From NCBI GenBank assembly GCA_009377385.1, contig WHUD01000011.1:1-58033 (forward strand): a DNA stretch of 58,033 nucleotides, given 5' to 3'. Positions within the stretch are counted from its first letter, which is position 1; each line of letters begins with the position of its first letter. The translations under genes were made by a program, and so were the position numbers. This document shows, piece by piece, positions 43,138-52,280 of the stretch. A model generated the notes under the pieces. That model did not search any database. It was given only the letters and a program-made list of their open reading frames with translations, and was not told where the DNA came from. Origin of the DNA: Actinophytocola sp. GTDB lineage: Bacteria; Actinomycetota; Actinomycetes; Mycobacteriales; Pseudonocardiaceae.

Positions 43138-43763
43138 TGACCGACAGCGGCAACGAAGCGATCGAAGCCGCGGCGCGGCGCGCCGAGCAGACGCAGGACC
43201 GCAACATCAGGCAGTCGCCAGACCTGCCTGAGCTGCCTATCGCCGGCGACACCGCCAACCTGCGGGAAGGCGCCAGCCTGAACGACGCCTGCCTCGCGCT
43301 GCTGCCGCTCGTCGGCGTCTGGCGCGGCGAGGGCCAGGTCGACTACCCCACCATCGACGGCCCCGTCCGCTACGCGCAGCAGCTCACCATCGCGCACGAC
43401 GGTAGGCCGTTCCTGTTCCACGAGGCCCGCTCCTGGCTGCTCGACGAGAACGGCGAGGTCATCAGGCAAGCCGCCCGCGAGGTCGGCTGGTGGCGCCCGC
43501 AGCAGGACGACACCATCGAGCTGCTGCTCGCCCACAACACCGGCATCCTCGAAGTCTTCTACGGCGAGCCGCGCACGCAGACGTCATGGGAGCTGTCGAC
43601 CGACGCCGTTGTGCGCTCGACCAGCGCCAAGGACGTCACCGGGGCGAAGCGGCTCTACGGCATCATCAGCGACGGCGACCTCGGCTACGTCGAGGAGCGC
43701 GCCATGGTCGGCCAGCCGCTCCAGCCACACACCTCGGCGCAGCTCAAGCGCATAGCGGGATGA
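43137..43763 (+). CDS. nitrobindin / FABP-like heme-binding protein
   Basis: A 208-residue protein. After a ~55-residue N-terminal extension comes the 10-stranded beta-barrel of nitrobindins, with the signature [15 protein letters not shown], then [12 protein letters not shown] and [16 protein letters not shown]-terminal His ([12 protein letters not shown]) is the expected axial heme ligand. Nitrobindins bind ferric heme and isomerise peroxynitrite. The family and ligand pattern are seen; activity is inferred. Confidence 0.88.
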   Translation: MTDSGNEAIEAAARRAEQTQDRNIRQSPDLPELPIAGDTANLREGASLNDACLALLPLVGVWRGEGQVDYPTIDGPVRYAQQLTIAHDGRPFLFHEARSWLLDENGEVIRQAAREVGWWRPQQDDTIELLLAHNTGILEVFYGEPRTQTSWELSTDAVVRSTSAKDVTGAKRLYGIISDGDLGYVEERAMVGQPLQPHTSAQLKRIAG

Positions 43764-43830
43764 CCGCGGGCTGACCGTAGCCGTCAGGGGTGCATACTCA
43801 CAGAGAGCACCTCTGCCGGGATGGTCCGCG

Positions 43831-45429
43831 ATGTCCGAAACACTCCACCAGGCGCGCGCGGCATACGCGCGCCGCGACTGGCCGCTGGCGCGCGAGCTGT
43901 ACGCGGCGGCCGACCCCGACGGCGCCGACGACCTGAGCCGGTTCGGCGACGCGGCGTGGTGGCTCGGCAGGATCAACGAGACGCTGACCGTCTCGGAGCG
44001 CGCCTACCACGCCCACCTCGCCGAGGGCGGCACCCGAGCGGCGGCGATGAGCGCGATGGAGTTGGCGTTCCTCCGGTTCCTGCGCGCCGAGGAATCGCTC
44101 GGCGGGGCGTGGCTCGCCACGGCGCGGCGGCTGCTCACCGACGATATCGACTGCGTCGAGCACGCCTACCTGCGTTACTTCCTTGAGGTGGAAGCCGCCG
44201 TCGAGACCCAGGACGTCGAGCGGGTCGCCGCCACCGCGCGGGACATCCGCGCGCTGGCCGACCAGTACGGCGACGCCTGCCTCGCGGCGATGGCGACCGT
44301 GGCCGAGGGCAGGGCGCGGATCACGCTCGGGGACGTCGCGGCCGGGCTCGCGCTGCTCGATGAGGCCATGGCGGTCGTGCTCACCGACGAGCTACCGCCC
44401 GGCTGGACCGGCAACATCTACTGCAACGTCATCGCCACCTGCCACGAACTTGTCGACCTGCGGCGGATGCGGTCCTGGACGGAGTCGCTCGAAGAGTGGT
44501 GCGGCGCGATGCCAGCCGCCGTCGTGTTCTCCGGCATCTGCCGCGTCCACCGAGCCCAGCTGATGCAGACGCGCGGCGACTGGACCCGGTCGGAGTCCGA
44601 GGCACGGCGGGTCTGCGACGACCTGGCCGACCTGACGGTGTTCACCACGGCGAACGCGCACTACGTCGTCGGCGACTCGCTTCGGCTGCGCGGCGAGTTC
44701 GACGCCGCCGAGCGGGCGTACCTGCGCGCCCACGAGCTCGCCCGCGACCCGCAGCCGGGGATGTCGCTGCTGCGGCTGGCGCAGGGCCGCCCCGACGTCG
44801 CCGCCCGGTCCATCCACGCCGCGCTCGCCGCCACCGGCGCTCCGCTCGCCCGCGCCCCGCTGTGCTTCGCCGCCGTGGAGATCGACCTTGCCGCCGGTGA
44901 GCCCGGCCGCGTGGCCGCCGATGAACTGGACGACCTCGCTCGCCGTTACCCGAGCCCAGGACTGCGTGCGATGGCGCTGCACGCACGCGGTGCCGTGCTG
45001 CTCGGCGAGGGACGCCCCGCCGACGCGCTGCTCGCCCTGCGCCAGGCGTGCACGAGCTGGCTGCGGCTCGATGCGCCGTACGAGTGCGCCCGAGTCCGGC
45101 TCCTGCTCGCGGACGCGTACGCCGTGCTCGACGACCTCGACGCGAGCGCGCGGGAACGCAATGCGGCCGAGGCAGTGTTGACCCGCCTCGGTGCGCCACC
45201 ACCCACGACCACGCACGACGTCCCCGACGGGCTCTCCGCGCGGGAGGTCGAGGTGCTGGCGCTTGTCGCGCACGGCAAGACCAACCGCGAGGTCGCCGCC
45301 GAACTAGTGCTCAGCGAGAAGACCGTGGCGCGGCACCTGTCCAACATCTTCACCAAGCTCGGGCTGCCGTCCAGGACGGCGGCTGCCGCATACGCCTTCG
45401 AGCGCGGCCTCGCGCGCCGGAGTGGGTAG
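43831..45429 (+). CDS. LuxR-family transcriptional regulator with TPR-like sensor region
   Basis: A 532-residue protein. Residues 1-455 are all-alpha, Ala/Arg-rich TPR-like repeats (for example [20 protein letters not shown]). There is no nucleotide-binding motif, so it is not a MalT/LAL-type ATPase. Residues ~465-530 are a LuxR helix-turn-helix ([21 protein letters not shown] to [18 protein letters not shown]). It lies 102 bp upstream of a methyltransferase gene with the same direction and probably controls it. Confidence 0.85.
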   Translation: MSETLHQARAAYARRDWPLARELYAAADPDGADDLSRFGDAAWWLGRINETLTVSERAYHAHLAEGGTRAAAMSAMELAFLRFLRAEESLGGAWLATARRLLTDDIDCVEHAYLRYFLEVEAAVETQDVERVAATARDIRALADQYGDACLAAMATVAEGRARITLGDVAAGLALLDEAMAVVLTDELPPGWTGNIYCNVIATCHELVDLRRMRSWTESLEEWCGAMPAAVVFSGICRVHRAQLMQTRGDWTRSESEARRVCDDLADLTVFTTANAHYVVGDSLRLRGEFDAAERAYLRAHELARDPQPGMSLLRLAQGRPDVAARSIHAALAATGAPLARAPLCFAAVEIDLAAGEPGRVAADELDDLARRYPSPGLRAMALHARGAVLLGEGRPADALLALRQACTSWLRLDAPYECARVRLLLADAYAVLDDLDASARERNAAEAVLTRLGAPPPTTTHDVPDGLSAREVEVLALVAHGKTNREVAAELVLSEKTVARHLSNIFTKLGLPSRTAAAAYAFERGLARRSG

Positions 45430-45531
45430 GACGGCCCATCGCCCGCCGCGCGGTTGCACGCTTTGCCCGATGTCGCGCCGCCGCCCCCGCCCTAGCGTCG
45501 AGTGCGAGACACCCGACAGGAGGGCAGCACC

Positions 45532-46608
45532 ATGACCACCACACCCGAGCTCAGCATCGACCAAACCGCAGTAGACGACTTCGCCGAGCGGCTGTTCGGC
45601 GACTACACCAGCGGCATGGTGACCCTGATGATCGACATCGGGCACCGCACCGGCCTGTTCGACGCCGCTGCCGCGGGGCCTGCGACCAGTGCCGAGCTCG
45701 CCGACCGCGCCGGGCTGACCGAGCGCTACGTCCGGGAATGGCTCGGCGCGATCACTACGGCGGGCATCACCAGCTACGACCCGCTGACCCGCACCTACAC
45801 GCTGCCCGCCGAGCACGCGGCCTGCCTCACCGGCGGCGGGTCGACCAACGTCGCCCCGGTGAGCCTGATCGTCGGCCACCTCGCCACCCACATCGATGAG
45901 GTGGCGACGGCGTTCCGCGATGGCGGCGGGGTGCCGTACGAGAAGTTCCGGCCCGGGTTCACCGACGTCATGGACGGCATCAGCCGGGGCGGCTTCGACG
46001 GCCAGCTCATCGACGGGATTCTGCCGCTGACCGGCGACCTGCCGGACCGGCTGCGCTCCGGCATCCGCGTCGCGGACATCGGCTGCGGTACCGGCCACGC
46101 GCTCACCCTGCTCGCCGAGGCGTTTCCGGCGTCGACGTTCGTCGGCTACGACATCGCGACCGACGCCATCGAGCGGGCACGGGCCGAGGCGGCCGACGCC
46201 GGGCTGACGAACGTGACATTCGAGGTGTGCGACGTCGCGAAACTGCCGGACGACGCCCGGTTCGACGCGGTGTTCGCGTTCGACGCCATCCACGACCAGG
46301 CCGACCCGGAGGGCGTGCTGCGCGGCGTGCACGACGCGCTTGTGCCCGGCGGGACCTTCGTCGCACTCGACATCAAGGCGTCGAGCCACCTTGAGAACAA
46401 CGTCGGCAACCCGCTCGCGCCGTTCCTCTACGGCGTCAGCACGCTGCACTGCATGACCGTCTCGCTCGCGCTCGGTGGCGCTGGCCTCGGCACGGTGTGG
46501 GGCGAGGAGCTGGCGCGGCAGATGTTCGCCGACGCCGGGTTCGAGGTCGTCTCGGTCAACGACGTGCCGGACGACCCGGTGAACGTCCTCTACGTGTGCC
46601 GCCGGTGA
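45532..46608 (+). CDS. class I SAM-dependent methyltransferase with N-terminal winged helix
   Basis: A 358-residue protein. The N-terminal ~90 residues form a winged-helix-like dimerisation domain (TSAELADRAGLTERYVREWL), as in plant-type O-methyltransferases. The Rossmann domain has motif I VADIGCGTGHALTLLAEAFP, then FVGYDIATDAIERAR and FDAVFAFDAIHDQADP. The substrate is unknown. AGGAGGGCAG precedes ATG 45532. The adjacent TPR-LuxR gene suggests regulated expression. Confidence 0.87.
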   Translation: MTTTPELSIDQTAVDDFAERLFGDYTSGMVTLMIDIGHRTGLFDAAAAGPATSAELADRAGLTERYVREWLGAITTAGITSYDPLTRTYTLPAEHAACLTGGGSTNVAPVSLIVGHLATHIDEVATAFRDGGGVPYEKFRPGFTDVMDGISRGGFDGQLIDGILPLTGDLPDRLRSGIRVADIGCGTGHALTLLAEAFPASTFVGYDIATDAIERARAEAADAGLTNVTFEVCDVAKLPDDARFDAVFAFDAIHDQADPEGVLRGVHDALVPGGTFVALDIKASSHLENNVGNPLAPFLYGVSTLHCMTVSLALGGAGLGTVWGEELARQMFADAGFEVVSVNDVPDDPVNVLYVCRR

Positions 46609-46630
46609 CGGCGTCACACCGCAGGGGTGA

Positions 46631-47476
46631 TCAACGACGGTACTCGGACTCGTACGCCGCGACGAGGTCTGCGTGCAGCTCCCGCGTGTCGGGAAGCAGC
46701 TCGCCGTCCAGTGTGTGCACGCGGGTGATCTCGCGGATCGACGACGTCAGGAACAGCCCGTCCGCTGTGCGCAGGTCCTCTGTGCGCAGTGGCTCGACCT
46801 TGATGTGCCACCCGGCGCGCTGCGCGGCGCGGAACAGCGCGGCCTGCGACGTCCCAGGCAGGATGCCGATGGTCGGCGGCGGCGTGTAGAGCGTGCGGTC
46901 GCGCGCGATGACCACGGTGGACGTCGGCCCCTCGAGCACCGCACCGTCCGTCGCGAGGAAGATCGCGTCGTCGGCGCCGCGCCGGTTGGCCTCCCTGATC
47001 GCGGCCATGTTCACCGCGTACGACAGCGACTTCGCGCCGAGCAGCAGCCACGGCGCGCGTTCGGCAAGCCCCTCGTCGATGCCCCTGTCGAGCGTCACAG
47101 CGGCGATCCCGGTGACGCGGGCCTGCTTGATCTTGTCGTCGACGTCCATGCCAAGCGCGAACGCCAGCGGCTCGCCGTCCGGCTCGGAGCCACGGGTGCA
47201 GATGAGTTTGAGCACCATCTCGCGGTCGCGTGGCCAGCGCGCCAGCACCTCGTCCACGGTGCGCTGCCACCGCTCGACGTCCTGCTCGGGAAGGTCGAGC
47301 ATCGCGGCGGACCGGCGTAGCCGATCGAGGTGGGGACGCAGTTCGCGGGGATGGCCGTCGCGGACAAGGATCGTCTCGAATACCCCGTCGCCCCGTTGCA
47401 GGCCGAGGTCATCCACCCGAATCTGGGGTGAATCAGGATCCTCGACGGATCCATCGAGGAATACCAGAACGCGCAT
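46631..47476 (-). CDS. pabC: class IV aminotransferase / aminodeoxychorismate lyase
   Basis: A 281-residue PLP enzyme of fold type IV. It begins VFLDGSVEDPDSPQIRVDDLGLQRGDGVFET, as in PabC. The PLP-binding Lys149 is in GAKSLSYAVNMAA. Later motifs are DAIFLATDGAVLEGPTSTVV and TIGILPGTSQAAL. PabC makes 4-aminobenzoate for folate, which fits the divergent folate-binding YgfZ gene 47 bp away. D-amino-acid or branched-chain transaminase activity cannot be excluded. Confidence 0.85.
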   Translation of the reverse strand: MRVLVFLDGSVEDPDSPQIRVDDLGLQRGDGVFETILVRDGHPRELRPHLDRLRRSAAMLDLPEQDVERWQRTVDEVLARWPRDREMVLKLICTRGSEPDGEPLAFALGMDVDDKIKQARVTGIAAVTLDRGIDEGLAERAPWLLLGAKSLSYAVNMAAIREANRRGADDAIFLATDGAVLEGPTSTVVIARDRTLYTPPPTIGILPGTSQAALFRAAQRAGWHIKVEPLRTEDLRTADGLFLTSSIREITRVHTLDGELLPDTRELHADLVAAYESEYRR

Positions 47477-47523
47477 AATAGTCAGGGTAGCTAGAACCAG
47501 GGAACCTATTTCGAGGAGCTATC

Positions 47524-48663
47524 GTGCAGTCTCCCGTGCTCGGGCGGCAGGGCGCTGTCGCCGCGCCGGAAGGACATCCAGAAGCAGGCGTTCCGTGGCA
47601 CTTCGGTGACCCGTTCGCCGAGCAGCGGGCGGCGGTCCGATCGGCGGCGCTCATCGACAGATCCCATCGCCAGGTACTCGCCGTCACCGGAAGCGACCGT
47701 CTGTCCTGGCTGCACCTTGTGATCTCGCAGCACGTCACGGAGCTGGCAGATGGCAGCGGCACCGAGGCGTTGATCCTGGACGCCCACGGCAGGGTTGAGT
47801 CGCACCTCGTGCTCGCGCACACGACGCTGGACGGCGAGCCGACGGTGCTGCTGGACACCGAGGCAGGCGCGGAGATAACCAGTGCGCTGCCGAAGGGCGG
47901 CCCGCAATCGCTGCTTGAGTACCTGGACGCGATGCGGTTCTGGTCCGACGTCGCTGTCTCCGATGTCACCGAGGACTGGGCGCTGCTGACACTGCTCGGC
48001 CCACACGCCGACGTCACCCTCGACGAGCTGGACCTCGATCTCGACCTCGACTCGGAGCGGTACGCCGTCGCGGCGGGGTCGGGGGCCGTCGCGCGCAGGA
48101 TGTCGTGTCCCGCCCCTGGTGGCATCGACCTGCTCGTGCCGCGTGCCGAGCTGCTCGACTGGTGGCAGCGGCTGGTGGCCGCTGGCGCGCGTGAGGCGGG
48201 CAGCTGGGCGTTCGACGCGCTGCGGGTTGAGTCGATGCGTCCGCGCAGGGGCGTCGACACCGACGAGCGCACCATTCCGCACGAGGTCGGCTGGATCGGC
48301 AGCGCGGCGCACGTCGCCAAGGGCTGCTACCGGGGCCAGGAGACCGTGTCGAAGGTGTTCAACGTCGGCAGGCCGCCGCGCAACATGCTGCTGCTGCACA
48401 TCGACGGTTCACAGGAGATCTACCCCGAGACGGGTGATCCGGTGCTGCACAACGACCGCACCGTCGGCAGGGTCGGCACGGTCGTACAGCACCACGAGCT
48501 CGGCCCGATCGCGCTGGCGCTGATCAAGCGTTCTGTGCCGGCCGACGCCGAACTCTTCGCAGGCCAGGACGACCGGATGGCGCAGGCGGCGATCGATCCG
48601 GACTCCGTGCCGGAGGAAGGTCCCGCGCCGGGGAGGGCTGCGGTGCACCGGTTGCGCGGGTGA
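47524..48663 (+). CDS. ygfZ: YgfZ/GcvT-like folate-binding protein
   Basis: A 379-residue protein of the YgfZ family. These are tetrahydrofolate-binding relatives of GcvT that help maintain Fe-S enzymes such as MiaB. The diagnostic KGCYRGQETV motif with Cys268 is present, preceded by ALRVESMRPRRGVDTDERTIPHEVGW. The GTG start gives an intact N-terminal aminomethyltransferase domain. Divergent from pabC, with a 47-bp shared promoter region. Confidence 0.9.
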   Translation: MQSPVLGRQGAVAAPEGHPEAGVPWHFGDPFAEQRAAVRSAALIDRSHRQVLAVTGSDRLSWLHLVISQHVTELADGSGTEALILDAHGRVESHLVLAHTTLDGEPTVLLDTEAGAEITSALPKGGPQSLLEYLDAMRFWSDVAVSDVTEDWALLTLLGPHADVTLDELDLDLDLDSERYAVAAGSGAVARRMSCPAPGGIDLLVPRAELLDWWQRLVAAGAREAGSWAFDALRVESMRPRRGVDTDERTIPHEVGWIGSAAHVAKGCYRGQETVSKVFNVGRPPRNMLLLHIDGSQEIYPETGDPVLHNDRTVGRVGTVVQHHELGPIALALIKRSVPADAELFAGQDDRMAQAAIDPDSVPEEGPAPGRAAVHRLRG

Positions 48664-48724
48664 GTGTCCGCCATCACGTGATCGGCCATGATCGGCACCG
48701 CCATCCGCGTGATAATGCGGCGGG

Positions 48725-49312
48725 GTGCTTGGCATTGGCCGTTACCTGGAGCACGATGTCGGCGTGATTGAAGTCCGCCCCGGCGGCAGGCGCCGCATCG
48801 ATCGGGTGCTCGCCGCTGACTACGTCCGTGGCCTTGAGCGGCTGATCCTCGGGGACCTGCGGGCGCGTCGTGACGAGGCGGCGCAGGAGGAGACGGACCT
48901 GTCGTATCTGCGGCGGCTGCTGCACGCGCGGATCGACATCGTGCGCGCGGAGCAGCGCAGGCGCAGCACCGGTGGCTCGTCCGACGTCGTCGAGCAGTTG
49001 ACGGAGATCCTGGCCGATGACGCGGTCGGCACGGCTGGCAGGCACCAGTCGCTCGAACCGACCCGGGTTGGGGAGCGCAGGCGGCTCGGCGAGTCGCTTG
49101 TCGCAGACGCGGGCCTGTCCGACGTAGCATCGCTGTCCGACGAGGCGCTGGAGCGCAGCCTGGCCACGTTCACCGAGGAGGAGCGCTCGGTGTCCGGCAG
49201 GCGGCGCGAGGTGCAGGTGGTCGTCGACACGCTGAACTCCGAGATCGCCGGCCGCTACGCGCACGGCGCCGCGTCGGTGGACGACCTGATCGCCGCCGAG
49301 CGCGACGGCTGA
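48725..49312 (+). CDS. rsiG: RsiG-family c-di-GMP-binding anti-sigma factor homologue
   Basis: A 195-residue helical protein matching RsiG (formerly AmfC). Streptomyces RsiG sequesters the sporulation sigma factor WhiG when bound to c-di-GMP. The E-x3-S-x2-R-x3-Q-x3-D signature appears twice: E56, S60, R63, H67, D71 (His in place of Gln) and E153, S157, R160, Q164, D168 (perfect). The two helices would pair as the antiparallel coiled coil that holds c-di-GMP. The GTG start is the first in frame; a second GTG at 48764 could also serve. No whiG is in the window. Confidence 0.8.
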   Translation: MLGIGRYLEHDVGVIEVRPGGRRRIDRVLAADYVRGLERLILGDLRARRDEAAQEETDLSYLRRLLHARIDIVRAEQRRRSTGGSSDVVEQLTEILADDAVGTAGRHQSLEPTRVGERRRLGESLVADAGLSDVASLSDEALERSLATFTEEERSVSGRRREVQVVVDTLNSEIAGRYAHGAASVDDLIAAERDG

Positions 49313-49316
49313 GCCG

Positions 49317-50222
49317 CTAGTTGAACCGCTCGCGCGCGGCCAGCTCGCCCCAGTAGTCACGCAGCCCGGTGAACAGGTCGGTCAGCTCCTCGACGTCGCC
49401 GGACTCCAGCGCGTGCAGAATGCTGTGCACCTCTTCCGCCGAGGTGTCCGACTCAAGGAGCGGGTCCGCGATCAGCTGCACCAGTCCGCCGTAGTCCAGC
49501 TCGACAGCCGAATGCGCGTCGAACGAGGCGAGCCACCGGTCGGTGTCGATGAGCACCTTCGTCGGGCCCTGGTCGCCGAGCACGTTCTCCGCGAGGTCAC
49601 GCGCTTTGGCGACCCTGCGGCGTGCGTCGGTCATCGCCACCCGCCATGACAGCTCCCGTTCGGGGTCGTCCATGCCGGTGCCGAGGTTGAGCGTGCGTTG
49701 TTCCGGGTCGACCAGCGTGAACCACGGCAGGGGGATGGTCCAGGTGACCGACAGGACGTGCAGCGCCGCGGAGTGCACCTGGCCGAGCGCAGCCGCCGTG
49801 TGGGCACGGGCTCCTTCAAGGTTGATCTCGTTGGCGTCGAGCACCGCGCCGCGCAGCGCGGGGTGGGAGTCGTCGAGGAACGACGTCAGCGCAGCGGCCG
49901 AACGCGGGCGGAGCTCGAGCGGGCACACCAGCGGACCAGGTCCGACCGTGACGCCCTCCGTCGTCGGCACGTCCTCCGGCCGCAGCACGAGGACGTCGGT
50001 CAGCCCGCTCGGCGCGGACCTGCCGTCCGCGAGCTCGGCAGGGAGCAGCCGGGTCGGCTTGGCGAGCTGTGACTTGAGCCACATGTGCTCTTCGTGTGCG
50101 ATCGAATCCGCCCTCGTCATCGTCGCCTGCTCCACCGCGGCGACAAGCCGTCCGTCCGGCGGATCGCCGAAGGCCGAGAGCGGCTCGTAGACGCGGAGGT
50201 AGGCGCTGAACGGGCGGGGCAC
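49317..50222 (-). CDS. hypothetical actinobacterial protein
   Basis: A 301-residue soluble protein starting at GTG 50222 (VPRPFSAYLRVYEPLSAF). I do not recognise a domain. Visible are VEQATMTRADSIAHEEHMWLKSQLA, a Pro-rich middle (LVLRPEDVPTTEGVTVGPGPLVCPLELRPR), a hydrophobic beta-rich segment (ALHVLSVTWTIPLPWFTLVDP) and a helical acidic C-terminus. It is syntenic with rsiG and DUF3073 here. The frame upstream to 50339 is not protein-like. Confidence 0.72.
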   Translation of the reverse strand: MPRPFSAYLRVYEPLSAFGDPPDGRLVAAVEQATMTRADSIAHEEHMWLKSQLAKPTRLLPAELADGRSAPSGLTDVLVLRPEDVPTTEGVTVGPGPLVCPLELRPRSAAALTSFLDDSHPALRGAVLDANEINLEGARAHTAAALGQVHSAALHVLSVTWTIPLPWFTLVDPEQRTLNLGTGMDDPERELSWRVAMTDARRRVAKARDLAENVLGDQGPTKVLIDTDRWLASFDAHSAVELDYGGLVQLIADPLLESDTSAEEVHSILHALESGDVEELTDLFTGLRDYWGELAARERFN

Positions 50223-50376
50223 AGACGAATCGTGACACGGAGTGTGGCCGCCTCGCTGCCCCGGGCGGCCAAAGGTGGCAATTTCGCGATGTGTGGTGGC
50301 TTCCACGCCATGCCGCGTCGCGTCCGCGAGGCAAGACACGGTACGGTAGAGGGCAGGAAATAGTTGTCGAGTCGAT

Positions 50377-50421
50377 GCGGGGCTGCCGTTCCCCCGGCTG
50401 CCCCGCCCCTGTGTGAGGGGG
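50377..50421 (+). promoter_or_regulatory. double hairpin in the DUF3073 leader, second one covering the SD
   Basis: Hairpin 1: 12-bp arms GCGGGGCTGCCG / CGGCTGCCCCGC with one mismatch (50377-50406). Hairpin 2: CCCCT-GTGTG-AGGGG (50406-50420), whose right arm is the AGGGGG Shine-Dalgarno of the DUF3073 gene starting at 50429. Such a layout can modulate translation. Confidence 0.45.
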
Positions 50422-50428
50422 TCGAGCC

Positions 50429-50611
50429 ATGGGGCGCGGCCGAGCGAAGGCCAAGCAGGCGAAAGTGGCCCGGGAGCTCAAGTACAGCACTCCCCCCACA
50501 GACCTTGAAGCCTTGCAGCGCGAACTGGCAGGCAAATCGCCTGACAAAGGCCAAGACGAGGACCGGTACTCCGACCCGTACGAAGACTACGACGACGAGT
50601 ACCGCCGCTGA
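50429..50611 (+). CDS. DUF3073 protein
   Basis: A 60-residue protein matching the DUF3073 family of actinobacteria: MGRGRAKAKQAKVARELKYS, then FXXX-free TPPTDLEALQREL, ending in an acidic, Tyr-rich tail (DRYSDPYEDYDDEYRR). The basic N-terminus and acidic C-terminus suggest a nucleic-acid or ribosome-associated protein, but the function is unknown. The start has an AGGGGG site that can be hidden in a hairpin. Confidence 0.88.
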   Translation: MGRGRAKAKQAKVARELKYSTPPTDLEALQRELAGKSPDKGQDEDRYSDPYEDYDDEYRR

Positions 50612-50687
50612 GTGCACCCACAGGCGCGAGGGGTGGCCGCCTGGCCCTCCCTCGCGCTTGTGTCGTGCCCGCGAAACGGAGTGAGAG

Positions 50688-51557
50688 ATGACGGTGTCCG
50701 ATCAGATCAAGCGTGTCGGCGTAATCGGGGCCGGGCTCATGGGCTCCGGCATCGCGGAGGTCAATGCGAAGGCTGGCATCGACGTCACGGTCAGTGAGGT
50801 GTCTCAGCCTGCCCTCGATGCGGGCAAGGCGCGCATCGAGAAGTCGCTGCACCGTGCGGTGCGGAGCGGCAAGTTGACCGAGGGGGACGCCGATGCGGCA
50901 GTCGGCAGGCTGACGTTCACATCGTCGCTGGACGACTTCGCTGACCGCGACGTCGTCATCGAGGCGATCGTGGAGAACGAGCAGGCCAAGCTCGACGTCT
51001 TCCGCACCCTCGACAAGGTCGTCGAACGCGAGGACGCCATCCTCGCCTCCAACACGTCGTCCATCCCGATCATGAAGCTGGGCATGGCGACCGGTCGCCC
51101 CACCCAGGTCGTCGGGGTGCACTTCTTCAACCCGGTGCCGGTGCTGCCGCTCGTCGAGCTGGTGCCCTCGCTGCTGACCGGCGAGGACACGATCGAGCGG
51201 TCGCGTGCCTACGTCACCGACGTGCTGAACAAGACCGTCATCCGCTCGCAGGACAGGGCTGGCTTCATCGTCAACGCCCTGCTCGTGCCGTATCTGCTTT
51301 CGGCGATCCGGATGTTCGAGTCCGGCTTCGCATCTGCCGAGGACATCGACCGGGGTATGGAGCTCGGTACCGCGCACCCGATGGGGCCGCTGCGGCTGAG
51401 CGACCTGATCGGCCTCGACACCATCAAGTCGATCACCGAGTCGATGTACGAGGAGTTCAAGGAGCCGCTGTACTCCGCGCCGCCGCTGCTGCTGCGGATG
51501 GTGGACGCCGGCCTGCTCGGCAAGAAGACCGGGCGCGGCTTCTACGACTACCACTGA
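50688..51557 (+). CDS. fadB2: 3-hydroxybutyryl-CoA dehydrogenase
   Basis: A 289-residue NAD-dependent enzyme oxidising or forming 3-hydroxyacyl-CoA. The Rossmann motif is VGVIGAGLMGSGIAEVNAKAG, then NTSSIPIMKLG (Ser), the catalytic His in VGVHFFNPVPVLPLVELV, and the C-terminal domain GFIVNALLVPYL to DLIGLDTIKSI. This is the full FadB2/HbdA length without a fused hydratase. It sits 76 bp after DUF3073 in the same direction. Confidence 0.93.
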   Translation: MTVSDQIKRVGVIGAGLMGSGIAEVNAKAGIDVTVSEVSQPALDAGKARIEKSLHRAVRSGKLTEGDADAAVGRLTFTSSLDDFADRDVVIEAIVENEQAKLDVFRTLDKVVEREDAILASNTSSIPIMKLGMATGRPTQVVGVHFFNPVPVLPLVELVPSLLTGEDTIERSRAYVTDVLNKTVIRSQDRAGFIVNALLVPYLLSAIRMFESGFASAEDIDRGMELGTAHPMGPLRLSDLIGLDTIKSITESMYEEFKEPLYSAPPLLLRMVDAGLLGKKTGRGFYDYH

Positions 51558-51597
51558 CGACTCGCCGGAGCCGTGATCCGTTGGGACGCTGAGCCCC

Positions 51598-52182
51598 ATG
51601 GATCTTCTCGACGCACACGGCGACGCGATGGACCGGTTCGACCACCTCGTGCGCCGCATCGGCGATCGGTTGGACGCGCCGACGCCGTGCACCGAGTGGG
51701 CGGTCCACGACCTGCTCAACCACCTCGTTTCGGAACAGCTCTGGGCGCCGTGGCTGCTTGACGGCGCCACGATGGACGAGGTGGGCGACCGGTTCGACGG
51801 CAACGTGCTCGGCCCCGACCCGGTCACGGCCTGGGTGGATTCCAGCACGGCGGCGCGGGCGGCGTTCCGTAAGCCCGGTGCGCTCGACGGTGACGTGCAC
51901 GTGTCGGTCGGCATGATCGACGCCGTCGAGTACGGGTGGCAGATGACGACCGACCTCGCGGTGCACGGCTGGGACCTCGCCATGGCGATCGGCGAGCCGC
52001 AGCCCATCAGCGACGAGGTGGCGGACGAGCTGATCCCGCTTTTCGAGCCGCAGATTGATGCGCTGCAGGGCCACGGCATCTTCGAGCCTCCTGTACCGGT
52101 TGGTGATGACGCCTCTCCTGCCGACCGTCTTGTCGCCTTGCTGGGCCGCGACCCCGCGTGGCGTTCTCCTGCCGGCGCGTGA
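51598..52182 (+). CDS. TIGR03086-type metal-binding protein (DinB/mycothiol-related fold)
   Basis: A 194-residue protein with the MDMPI/DinB four-helix fold. Characteristic segments are TPCTEWAVHDLLNHLVSEQLW (metal His) and TDLAVHGWDLAMAIG (second His region), ending GRDPAWRSP. Members are typed TIGR03086 and relate to mycothiol-dependent maleylpyruvate isomerase. The substrate is unknown. It follows fadB2 by 40 bp. Confidence 0.85.
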   Translation: MDLLDAHGDAMDRFDHLVRRIGDRLDAPTPCTEWAVHDLLNHLVSEQLWAPWLLDGATMDEVGDRFDGNVLGPDPVTAWVDSSTAARAAFRKPGALDGDVHVSVGMIDAVEYGWQMTTDLAVHGWDLAMAIGEPQPISDEVADELIPLFEPQIDALQGHGIFEPPVPVGDDASPADRLVALLGRDPAWRSPAGA

Positions 52183-52280
52183 CCTGAGGCGCGGCAGGGG
52201 GCCCAGGCGGCCGCGCGGCAGCCGGCGGGCGCCACACGGCCAGCGCGGCAGCCGAGACCGGCGCCACCCGCCGGGCCGCC

